Shown one piece after another: positions 42,423 to 50,732 of a stretch of DNA of 64,000 nucleotides. The translations under genes and the position numbers were made by a program. How positions within the stretch are numbered: the first letter of the stretch is position 1; the number at the start of each line of letters is the position of its first letter. The DNA comes from Mariniflexile jejuense. Its GTDB lineage: Bacteria; Bacteroidota; Bacteroidia; Flavobacteriales; Flavobacteriaceae. The stretch is from the NCBI RefSeq assembly GCF_042675665.1, contig NZ_JBHTJI010000001.1:434001-498000 (forward strand), given 5' to 3'. The notes below the pieces were generated by a model. That model searched no databases. It was not told the DNA's origin and saw only the letters and a program-made list of their open reading frames with translations.

Positions 42423-43703
42423 ATGAAAATAGAACAAAGCAACATACAAGACGTAAACAATAAAGCGCTTAAATCGCATAACGAGCATTTTGATTTTTTA
42501 TCAAATAGTTTAACCAATAAAGGTGTTAATGTAACTAGCTTAATTAAAAAACTACAAGAATTTCAAGTAGCCATACCAAGTTGGGCTTTAGGTGCTGGTG
42601 GTACACGTTTTGGACGTTTTTCATTTTTTGGAGAACCTTCAAGTTTAGAACAAAAAATTGAAGACGTTGGTTTAATTCATTCCTTAACGCAAACTGCTGG
42701 TGCTGTTTCGCTTCACATTCCTTGGGATATTCCTAGTGATTATAATGCTATTAAAGACGTAGCTAATAGTTTAAATATTAAATTTGATGCTGTTAATTCA
42801 AACACCTTTCAAGACCAAAAAAACGCAAAGGAAAGTTATAAATACGGTTCTTTAAGCAATACAAGCGAAGCGGTAAGACAACAAGCTATTCAGCATAATT
42901 TAGACGTTATAAATATTGGGGATAAATTAGGTTCAAAAGCATTAACCGTTTGGTTGGCTGATGGTTCTTGTTTTCCTGGGCAAAATAACTTCCAAACGGC
43001 ATTTCAAAATACTGAAAACAGTTTAAAAGAAATTTATAAAGGTTTACCAAGTGATTGGAGTATGCTAATTGAATATAAACCTTACGAGCCTAATTTTTAC
43101 AGTACGGTTATTCAAGATTGGGGTGCATCTTTAATGCTAGCAAATGCATGTGGTGATAAAGCTTATACATTGGTAGATTTAGGTCATCACCTTCCAAATA
43201 GCAACATAGAGCAAATTGTTTCTATTTTACAACTAAAAGGTAAATTAGGTGGTTTCCACTTTAATGATAGTAAATATGGTGATGACGATTTAACCGTTGG
43301 AAGCATCAAACCTTACGCCCTGTTCTTAATTTTTAATGAATTGGTTTACGGCATGGAAAACAACCCACAAAACCCAGATTTAGCGTGGATGATTGATGCA
43401 AGTCACAACGTAAAAGATCCGTTAGAAGATTTAATTCAGTCACTTGAAGCCATACAAGAAGCCTATGCTAAAGCACTTTTAGTTGACCAAAAATTATTAA
43501 AAGACGCGCAATTAAATAACGATGTAGTAAAATGCCAAGAAATTTTACAAGATGCTTATAGAACCGATGTACGTCCGCTATTAGCAAAAGCAAGATTAGA
43601 TATTGGTGGTGCATTAAACCCAATTCAAGCGTATCGCGATTTAGATGTAAGAAACCAATTAATTAAAGAACGCGGTAAACATACTGTGGCAACAGGATTA
43701 TAA
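42423..43703 (+). CDS. rhaI: L-rhamnose isomerase, TIM-barrel type
   Basis: 426 residues of the sugar isomerase class found in rhamnose operons of Bacillus and Bacteroidota, not the E. coli RhaA form. Seen are IPSWALGAGGTRFGRF, SLHIPWDIPSDY, KALTVWLADGSCFPGQ, LIEYKPYEPNFYST, LVDLGHHLPN, GGFHFNDSKYGDDDL and MIDASHNVKDPLEDLIQS, which carry the metal-binding Glu, Asp and His residues. It isomerises L-rhamnose to L-rhamnulose. It is followed by the kinase gene after 9 bases, so the two are surely cotranscribed. The gap upstream (165 bases) holds the hairpin at 42287 and nothing else clear. Confidence 0.92.
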   Translation: MKIEQSNIQDVNNKALKSHNEHFDFLSNSLTNKGVNVTSLIKKLQEFQVAIPSWALGAGGTRFGRFSFFGEPSSLEQKIEDVGLIHSLTQTAGAVSLHIPWDIPSDYNAIKDVANSLNIKFDAVNSNTFQDQKNAKESYKYGSLSNTSEAVRQQAIQHNLDVINIGDKLGSKALTVWLADGSCFPGQNNFQTAFQNTENSLKEIYKGLPSDWSMLIEYKPYEPNFYSTVIQDWGASLMLANACGDKAYTLVDLGHHLPNSNIEQIVSILQLKGKLGGFHFNDSKYGDDDLTVGSIKPYALFLIFNELVYGMENNPQNPDLAWMIDASHNVKDPLEDLIQSLEAIQEAYAKALLVDQKLLKDAQLNNDVVKCQEILQDAYRTDVRPLLAKARLDIGGALNPIQAYRDLDVRNQLIKERGKHTVATGL

Positions 43704-43712
43704 TAAATTTGT

Positions 43713-45083
43713 ATGATAGATGTAACAGCGGTTTTTGATATTGGAAAAACCAATAAGAAGTTTTTTCTTTTTGATAAGGATTATAAAGAAGTTTACAAAG
43801 AATATATCCATTTTGATGAAATTGAAGATGAAGATGGCCATCCTACCGAGAATTTAAAAGCACTTCAAGAATGGTTAAAACGTGTTTTTGAAAATATTCT
43901 TGAAGCATCAGAATTCAATGTAAAAGCTATCAATTTTTCAACCTATGGTGCTAGTTTTGTTCATTTAGATGAAAATGGCGAAGCACTTACACCACTTTAT
44001 AATTACACCAAACCATTAGATGAAAACTTAGTAGCTTCGTTTCTTGAAAAATATGGTCCGAAAGAAACATTTCTAAATAAAATTGGTTGTTATGATTTAA
44101 GTATGCTAAACTCTGGGATGCAACTATATTGGTTAAAACATACCAAACCAGAAATTTTTAGTAAAATAAAATACTCGTTACACCTACCCCAATACCTTAG
44201 TTATATTTTTACTGGTATTCCTTTAAGCGAATTTACCAGTATTGGTTGCCATACAGCGCTTTGGGATTATGAAAAGAAAGATTATCATGAGTGGGTTTAC
44301 AAAGAAGGTATTAATAACATACTACCAACAATTGTTTCAACTGAAACGAGTATAAACATGAATTATAATGGTAAACGCATCAAAATTGGCGTGGGTATTC
44401 ATGATAGTTCTGCGGCATTATTACCTTATGTTCGAAGTATTAAAAAGAAATTTGTTTTAGTATCAACAGGTACTTGGAGCATCACTTTAAACCCGTTTAC
44501 CGAGCATCCAATTTCTGAAAATTCTAAAAATGTAGATTCTATAAATTACATGCGTATTAACGGAAAACCTGTTAAAGCAACACGCCTATTTTTAGGAAAT
44601 GAATATAAAGTTCAAGTTAGTAAACTAGATAAACATTTTGGTGTGCCTGAAGATTATCACCGTCATGTAAAATTTGATTACGATACGTATCTAGAAATAA
44701 CAAAAGATTTTGAATACATGTTTAAGTGGGAAAGTATTTCTGATAGCAATATGCCACAGCAAACAAAATTCCCTTACATTAAATTTGAACATGCATACCA
44801 TCAATTAATGACCGAGCTTGTGTTGCTTCAAATTAAAAGCATAAAAAGTGCAATAGGTGAAGACGAGATTAAAAGACTGTATGTTGATGGAGGTTTTAGT
44901 GGTAACGACTTGTTTGTAAAATTACTATCACATTATTTTAGAGATAAAAAATTACGAACTACCGATGCATCATTAGGATCGGCTTTAGGTGCTGCAATTT
45001 GTATTTCAGATTCAAAATTAAACTCAAAATTCCTTAAAAAGAATTATGCCCTTAAAAAGCATGTTCCTTTTATTATTACTTAA
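43713..45083 (+). CDS. rhaB: Rhamnulokinase-like FGGY carbohydrate kinase
   Basis: 456 residues of the FGGY sugar kinase family. IDVTAVFDIGKTNKKFFLFD is the first phosphate loop, VKAINFSTYGASFVHLD follows, LVSTGTWSITLNPFTE is the ATP-domain loop and RLYVDGGFSGNDLFVKLL holds the catalytic-domain Gly loop. From its place between rhamnose isomerase and aldolase genes it phosphorylates L-rhamnulose. It starts 9 bases after rhaI. The assignment rests on context as much as on motifs, because FGGY specificity is hard to read. Confidence 0.9.
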   Translation: MIDVTAVFDIGKTNKKFFLFDKDYKEVYKEYIHFDEIEDEDGHPTENLKALQEWLKRVFENILEASEFNVKAINFSTYGASFVHLDENGEALTPLYNYTKPLDENLVASFLEKYGPKETFLNKIGCYDLSMLNSGMQLYWLKHTKPEIFSKIKYSLHLPQYLSYIFTGIPLSEFTSIGCHTALWDYEKKDYHEWVYKEGINNILPTIVSTETSINMNYNGKRIKIGVGIHDSSAALLPYVRSIKKKFVLVSTGTWSITLNPFTEHPISENSKNVDSINYMRINGKPVKATRLFLGNEYKVQVSKLDKHFGVPEDYHRHVKFDYDTYLEITKDFEYMFKWESISDSNMPQQTKFPYIKFEHAYHQLMTELVLLQIKSIKSAIGEDEIKRLYVDGGFSGNDLFVKLLSHYFRDKKLRTTDASLGSALGAAICISDSKLNSKFLKKNYALKKHVPFIIT

Positions 45084-45168
45084 AAAAAATTCTATTATTC
45101 CGTTAGGTTAATAGTTATAATCAATACAACTGATTTTTTCAAAACGTTTTATTTTAAAAACTGAAAAG

Positions 45169-46458
45169 ATGTCAAAAAATATAAAATTAGAGCACCCAAG
45201 AGATCAAATTACAAGAATAATTAGTAGAATTTATCAACGAGGCATGACCACTACATCTGGTGGAAATATTTCTGTAATTGATGATAATGGTGATATTTGG
45301 GTAACACCATCGGCTATAGATAAAGGTTCGCTAAGAGCTTCCGATATTATTTGTGTAAAAAAAGATGGTACTATTATTGGAAAACATAAACCTTCATCAG
45401 AATTTCCATTTCACAAAGCCATATACGAAGTTCGTCCAGATATAAAATCAGTTATTCATGCACATCCACCAGCGCTAGTTTCTTTTAGTATTGTTAGGCA
45501 AATACCAAATACAAACATTATTTCGCAAGCAAAACACATTTGCGGACCTATTGGTTATGCAGCATACGAATTACCTGGAAGTAATAAATTAGGTGATATT
45601 ATTGCTGAAGAATTTAAAAAAGGTTTTAAAGCAGTTATCATGGAAAACCACGGAACCGTTTTAGGTGGTAGCGATTTAACGGATGCTTTTGAACGTTTTG
45701 AAACGCTAGAATTTTGTGCCCGAACTATTCTATATGGTTCTCAAATAGGAACACCAAACTATTTAACCGATACTCAAATTGATGCTTTTGAAGCACAAAG
45801 CAACGATATGTTACCAGAAATGGAAACAACCTTGCATCCATCTGACGAAGTAGAAAAACGGTTGTCAATATGTAAAATTGTACAGCGCTCTTGCCAACAA
45901 GGACTTATGATTAGTTCATACGGAACAGTTTCAATGCGTTGGAAAGACAATGACTTTTTAATAACACCAACCGATGTGTGCCGATGGGATATGAGTCCAG
46001 AAGATATTGTTCAAATTAAAAACGGACAAAGAGAAACTGGAAAAAGACCAAGTAGAGCTACTTGGATACATCAAGAAATTTACAAAAACAATCCTAAAGT
46101 AAATTCTATAATCATGACGCAATCGCCCTATTTAATGGCGTTTGGAGTTACAAAGTCTTATTTAAATGTACGTACCATTCCTGAAAGTTGGATATTTCTA
46201 CAAGATATTCCTTCTGTAAAATATGGCGACCATTTTAAAAATAATTCTCACTCAAAAATTACCAAAAATTGTACTACAGCTTTAATTATTGAAAACGATT
46301 CTGTATTAATTACTGGTGATAAATTGTTACAAACATTTGATTACCTTGAAGTTGCCGAATTTAGCGCGAAATCAATAGTATTAGGCGCATCACTTGGTGA
46401 TATGGTACCAATTAATGATAACCAAGTTGAAGAATTGCGACAGAAATTTTTAGCTTAA
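45169..46458 (+). CDS. Tandem class II aldolase, second half degenerate
   Basis: 429 residues made of two class II aldolase/adducin domains. In domain 1 (about 1-205) the active site is complete: TSGGNISV, PSSEFPFHKAIYE (catalytic Glu), VIHAHPPALVSFS (HxH Zn ligands) and VIMENHGTVLGG (third His). Domain 2 (about 225-429) keeps the fold (SSYGTVSMRW, IHQEIYKNNPKVNSII) but has IMTQSPYLMAF where HxH should be, PSRATWIHQE without the Glu, and IIENDSVLITG without the His. So domain 2 is probably a structural or regulatory remnant. Adjacent genes suggest a rhamnulose- or fuculose-phosphate type substrate, redundant with the fusion enzyme at 40152. Confidence 0.9.
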   Translation: MSKNIKLEHPRDQITRIISRIYQRGMTTTSGGNISVIDDNGDIWVTPSAIDKGSLRASDIICVKKDGTIIGKHKPSSEFPFHKAIYEVRPDIKSVIHAHPPALVSFSIVRQIPNTNIISQAKHICGPIGYAAYELPGSNKLGDIIAEEFKKGFKAVIMENHGTVLGGSDLTDAFERFETLEFCARTILYGSQIGTPNYLTDTQIDAFEAQSNDMLPEMETTLHPSDEVEKRLSICKIVQRSCQQGLMISSYGTVSMRWKDNDFLITPTDVCRWDMSPEDIVQIKNGQRETGKRPSRATWIHQEIYKNNPKVNSIIMTQSPYLMAFGVTKSYLNVRTIPESWIFLQDIPSVKYGDHFKNNSHSKITKNCTTALIIENDSVLITGDKLLQTFDYLEVAEFSAKSIVLGASLGDMVPINDNQVEELRQKFLA

Positions 46459-46489
46459 ATAAAACTAACCAACTAAATAAAATAACACT

Positions 46490-47902
46490 ATGACACAATA
46501 CCACCAAGAAGAAGATGCAATTGAACAAATTGCTGGCGGCGAATTTGAAAGAACGCCCGTACCACAATCTAAATTAAAAAGTTGGAAAAGCTTTTTAGGT
46601 ATGTATGCTGGCGAACACGCTGCTGGTACCGAATTTATGATTGGTCCTTTGTTTTTAACTGCAGGCGTTAGTGCCTTCGATTTAATTATTGGACTACTTT
46701 TAGGAAATCTGTTAGCTGTATTATCATGGCGTTTTCTAACTGCTGAAATTGCTGTAAAAAACAGGCTAACTCTTTATTTTCAATTAGAAAAAATATGTGG
46801 AAAAAACCTCGTTACAGGTTACAATTTAGCTAACGGTATTTTATTTTGCTTTTTAGCTGGATCTATGATTACAGTTTCGGCTACAGCAGTAGGTATACCT
46901 TTTAATATGCCAATGCCTAAACTAACCGATACATTACCTAATGGTATTACATGGGTTGTAATAGTATTGGCTTTAGGTGCTGTTATATCAATAATTGCTG
47001 CTCGTGGTTATGATACCGTTTCAAAAGCTGCTAACTGGATGTCGCCAATTATAGTATTAGCATTTTTAGCTTGTGGCTTTGTAGCTTTAAAACAATTAGA
47101 CGTTACTAGTTTATCACAATTCTGGGATATTTGGGGCGAAGGTAAAGAACCATTTCCTGGACAAATAAAATACACCTTTTGGCATGTACTTATTTGGTCG
47201 TGGTTTGCTAATGCTGCTATGCATATTGGTATGTCCGATTTATCAGTGTTTCGCTTTGCTAAAAAAGCACGTTCTGGATGGACAACCGCTGCAGGTATGT
47301 ATGTAGGTCATTACATGGCTTGGATAGCTGCATGTTTACTGTATGCCGTATATTTAAAATCGCCTGAAGCACAAGCCTTTTTATCAAATGGTGAAGCACC
47401 TCCTGTTGCTCCAGGTCCTTTGGCTTACAACGCTATTGGTATTTTCGGAATTATTGCAGTGGTATTAGCTGGTTGGACTACCGCAAACCCAACCATATAC
47501 AGAGCAGGTTTAGCATTTCAAGCTATTATGCCTAAACTTTCAACCTTTTGGGTAACAATTATTGCAGGAACTGTAGCTACAATTGCTGGTCTATTCCCTG
47601 CTTTTGCCATGAAATTATTAGATTTTGTTGCATTATATGGCTTTATTTTAGCTCCTGTTGGTGCTGTAATTGTTTTTGAACATTTCTTCCATAAACAATT
47701 TGGTATTGTTAAAAATTATGCTGAAGAAGCGAATATAAAATTTAATAAATCGGTGTTATTAGCTTGGGCTATCAGCTTTGGTTTGTTTTATTCTATTTCT
47801 ATTCAATTCGACATTTTCTTATCTTTCGTTACATTACCTACATGGTTGCTTTGTGGTGTTTTGTTTCTTGTATTTAGTAAAATGTTTCAGAAAAAAATAT
47901 AG
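46490..47902 (+). CDS. NCS1-like purine/cytosine permease-family transporter
   Basis: 470 residues with about 12 membrane helices after a 30-residue acidic cytosolic tail. SWKSFLGMYAGEHAAGTEFMIGPLF opens the first helix and ARGYDTVSKAANWMSPIIVLAFLACG lies in the middle, with GWTTANPTIYRAGLAFQ near the end. The pattern resembles the cytosine/purine/hydantoin (NCS1) symporters. Placed 31 bases after the aldolase gene and followed by a terminator, it may import rhamnose or a related sugar or sugar acid rather than a nucleobase, but that is inference. It could also be an unrelated passenger. Confidence 0.78.
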   Translation: MTQYHQEEDAIEQIAGGEFERTPVPQSKLKSWKSFLGMYAGEHAAGTEFMIGPLFLTAGVSAFDLIIGLLLGNLLAVLSWRFLTAEIAVKNRLTLYFQLEKICGKNLVTGYNLANGILFCFLAGSMITVSATAVGIPFNMPMPKLTDTLPNGITWVVIVLALGAVISIIAARGYDTVSKAANWMSPIIVLAFLACGFVALKQLDVTSLSQFWDIWGEGKEPFPGQIKYTFWHVLIWSWFANAAMHIGMSDLSVFRFAKKARSGWTTAAGMYVGHYMAWIAACLLYAVYLKSPEAQAFLSNGEAPPVAPGPLAYNAIGIFGIIAVVLAGWTTANPTIYRAGLAFQAIMPKLSTFWVTIIAGTVATIAGLFPAFAMKLLDFVALYGFILAPVGAVIVFEHFFHKQFGIVKNYAEEANIKFNKSVLLAWAISFGLFYSISIQFDIFLSFVTLPTWLLCGVLFLVFSKMFQKKI

Positions 47903-47928
47903 CTTTATACTTCATAAACTCTTTAAAA

Positions 47929-47966
47929 GAAAGTCCGTAAAAATTAATTACGGACTTTCTTTTTTA
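47929..47966 (+). terminator. Terminator closing the rhamnose operon
   Basis: GAAAGTCCGTAA (47929-47940) pairs with TTACGGACTTTC (47948-47959), followed by a T run. Confidence 0.9.
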
Positions 47967-48030
47967 TACAAATACCAATTACATAATTTGCATATATTAA
48001 TATATTTGTAAAAACAATAAAACAAACAAT

Positions 48031-48912
48031 TTGTACACTATAAACACCAATTTTTCGGACATTATTGAACTAGAAAACGCAAATAAATCTTCATATGCTA
48101 AAATACACCTAAATTTAGGTGCTAGTTTACAAGAACTTACACTTAATAAGCATACAATAATAGAAGATTTATCACCGCTTTCATATAGTAATACCTATGC
48201 ATCTTCCATCCTATTTCCTTTTGCTAACCGAATTAAAGATGGTATTTATTCGTTTGAAGGAAATCAATATCAATTTGATGTGAATGAAATTGGAAACAAC
48301 AATGCATTACACGGTTTAGTTTTTAATAAAACCTTTAAAATTAAAGAACAAAATGCTACAGATACGTTTGCTTCTGTTACCCTAATTTATGTTGAAAAAA
48401 ATGAATCAAAAGGGTTTCCGTACACATACACCATTCATTTAAAATACACTTTAACTGAAACTGGTTTAGACTTAAAAGTTTTAGTAACTAATACTGATAC
48501 AAAACCGTTTCCGTTTACCTTAGGTTGGCATCCTTACTTTAGTAGTTCCGATTTGTTTAATAGTACACTAAATTTTGATAGTGACACGCAATTAGTATTT
48601 GATGATAAATGTATTACAACAGGCACTAAAACCATTGAAAATGAGCCAATTTTTGAAATTAAAGACAAAAAACTAGACGATTGTTTCATATTAAACAACA
48701 ATCAAATACAATTCAACACGCCAAACTATAAACTTCAAATAGCTTCATCTTCAAATGAAAATTTTTTACAAATTTATACACCACCAAAAGCCAATGTTAT
48801 AGCTATAGAACCTACTACGGGCGTTTCAGATAGTTTTAATAACAACATGGGGTTACAAATTTTAGAACCAGACAATAGCTACCTAGTTAATTGGACATTG
48901 AAATTAATTTAA
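48031..48912 (+). CDS. Aldose 1-epimerase family protein
   Basis: 293 residues from a TTG start at 48031 (reads MYTINTNFSDIIELEN); no ATG lies at a suitable place, so TTG is the best choice. The galactose mutarotase fold is supported by ILFPFANRIKDG, NNALHGLVFNKTF (His), FTLGWHPYF (His) and IAIEPTTGVSDSFNN (catalytic Glu). It interconverts sugar anomers in the cytosol. It comes after a terminator but just downstream of the rhamnose operon, so it probably prepares a sugar anomer for isomerase or kinase. Confidence 0.9.
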   Translation: MYTINTNFSDIIELENANKSSYAKIHLNLGASLQELTLNKHTIIEDLSPLSYSNTYASSILFPFANRIKDGIYSFEGNQYQFDVNEIGNNNALHGLVFNKTFKIKEQNATDTFASVTLIYVEKNESKGFPYTYTIHLKYTLTETGLDLKVLVTNTDTKPFPFTLGWHPYFSSSDLFNSTLNFDSDTQLVFDDKCITTGTKTIENEPIFEIKDKKLDDCFILNNNQIQFNTPNYKLQIASSSNENFLQIYTPPKANVIAIEPTTGVSDSFNNNMGLQILEPDNSYLVNWTLKLI

Positions 48913-48997
48913 ACACAGTTTTTCACATTTATATACTATATCCTAATTTCAAAAGTTATATTTTTGAATATTAATTGAATAAACATACTAGTTTTTA

Positions 48998-50560
48998 ATG
49001 AAGCGTTCCTTATATGTAGTTTTAGCAATCGGTTTTTTAATGCTTTGGAGTTCTTGTCGAAATGATTTTGATTTTTCACCAAGCACAGGAAACCTTCAAT
49101 TTTCAAAAGACACCGTGTATTTAGATACCGTTTTTACAAACATTGGCTCAAGCACATACAACCTGAAAGTTTATAATAGAAGTAATAAAGATATTGTAAT
49201 TCCTTCCATAAGATTAGCTTTAGGAAATGCTTCAAATTACAGGTTAAATGTTGATGGACTTTCAGGAAAAGCCTTCGAAAACATTCAAATTCTAGCAAAA
49301 GATAGTTTATATATTTTTGTTGAAACCACTATTGATATAACTAATTTTTCAAATCCAGAAGGTAAATTTTTATATACAGACCAAATAGAATTTGATTCTG
49401 GCAGTAACCTTCAAAAAGTAGAATTAGTTACATTAGTGCAAGATGCTATTTTTATTTACCCTGATAGAGATAACACCACAAAAGTTATAGAAACTCTAAA
49501 ACTCGATATTAATGGCGACCAAGTAGAAACCGATATTCAAGGTCGTGAATTACTACCAAGTGAACTTACCTTTACCAACCAAAAGCCTTATGTAATTTAC
49601 GGTTTTGCAGCAGTTCCAAACGGTGAAACACTAACTATTAATGCAGGCGCGCGCGTACATTTTCATGAAAATTCTGGTTTATTAATTTCTGAAGGCGCAA
49701 CTTTAAAAGTAAATGGAAGTTTAAGTACAGACCAAAAACTTTTAGAAAATGAAGTAATTTTTGAAAGCGACAGATTAGAACCAGATTTCTCTGAAATTGC
49801 AGGACAATGGGGAACAATATGGTTTTTTGATGGTAGTTTAAACAACACCGTAAATTACGCCACCATAAAAAATGCTACCATAGGTATTTTGTGCGATGGC
49901 AACCCAAATGAAGCAACCGAAAAATTAAAAATAACCAACACACAAATTTATAATAACAGTAGTTTTGGTGTTTTAGGAAGAAACACCTCTATTACCGCCG
50001 AAAATATGGTAATAAACAACTCTGGTTTATCATCGTTTGCAGGTACTTTTGGTGGTAAATATAACGTTACACACTCTACAATTGCCAACTATTGGAATGG
50101 TTCAAGGCAGTATCCTTCAGTGTTATTAAATAATTTTATTTTTGATGAAAATGACACTGCAATTGTAACTAATTTAACTGAAGCAAATTTTAATAACTGC
50201 ATCATCTACGGAAACGATAATCCAGAAATTTTATTAGATGAAATTGAAGATGCTGCGGTAGTTTTTAACTTTAAATTCACGAACTGCTTAATTCGTTTTG
50301 ATAGTAGAAATACCAATTTAGTTGGTGGAAATTACGATTTGGATGATACCACACATTTTGTAAACAACATTTTTAATAAAGACCCAAATTTTAAAAATAC
50401 TACTTTAAATCAATTAATTATTGGTGAAACTTCGGCAGCCATTAACAAAGCAAATAGCACCTTTGCTAATCAAGTACCATTTGATATTTTAAATGTAAAT
50501 AGAACATCTACGCCCGATATTGGTGCTTACCAACACATCATTTTTCCTGAAATAGATTAA
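48998..50560 (+). CDS. Lipoprotein with parallel beta-helix repeats
   Basis: 520 residues. The lipobox LMLWSSC puts a lipid-bearing Cys at about residue 20, so it is envelope-anchored. Residues 30-150 look like an Ig-like beta domain (FSKDTVYLDTVFTNIGSS). From about 180 on, right-handed beta-helix repeats appear (NNTVNYATIKNATIGILC, KITNTQIYNNSSFGVLG, FNNCIIYGNDNPEIL), and the end has RTSTPDIGAYQ, typical of choice-of-anchor beta-helix proteins. No lyase catalytic residues were recognised. Probably a structural or carbohydrate-binding surface protein. A T9SS domain is not seen. Confidence 0.8.
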   Translation: MKRSLYVVLAIGFLMLWSSCRNDFDFSPSTGNLQFSKDTVYLDTVFTNIGSSTYNLKVYNRSNKDIVIPSIRLALGNASNYRLNVDGLSGKAFENIQILAKDSLYIFVETTIDITNFSNPEGKFLYTDQIEFDSGSNLQKVELVTLVQDAIFIYPDRDNTTKVIETLKLDINGDQVETDIQGRELLPSELTFTNQKPYVIYGFAAVPNGETLTINAGARVHFHENSGLLISEGATLKVNGSLSTDQKLLENEVIFESDRLEPDFSEIAGQWGTIWFFDGSLNNTVNYATIKNATIGILCDGNPNEATEKLKITNTQIYNNSSFGVLGRNTSITAENMVINNSGLSSFAGTFGGKYNVTHSTIANYWNGSRQYPSVLLNNFIFDENDTAIVTNLTEANFNNCIIYGNDNPEILLDEIEDAAVVFNFKFTNCLIRFDSRNTNLVGGNYDLDDTTHFVNNIFNKDPNFKNTTLNQLIIGETSAAINKANSTFANQVPFDILNVNRTSTPDIGAYQHIIFPEID

Positions 50561-50732
50561 AACAGCATTGTTTAACAGACTTTAATAAATTGTTTAAAAC
50601 TTCTTAATAACCAAGTAAGAAACGTCTTGGTGTTATGGAGTTAAAAGACTAACTTCGTTTAACTTGTGATATAAAACATTAAAACGATTTCATATCAATA
50701 CAGTTATGCCTTATTGACAAAATGAATAAAGA

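Noticed and set aside
34337..48912. Polysaccharide utilisation locus with SusC/SusD
   Set aside because: No TonB-dependent transporter, SusD-like lipoprotein or intact glycosidase/lyase gene is present in the window. Only the cytosolic catabolic genes are here.
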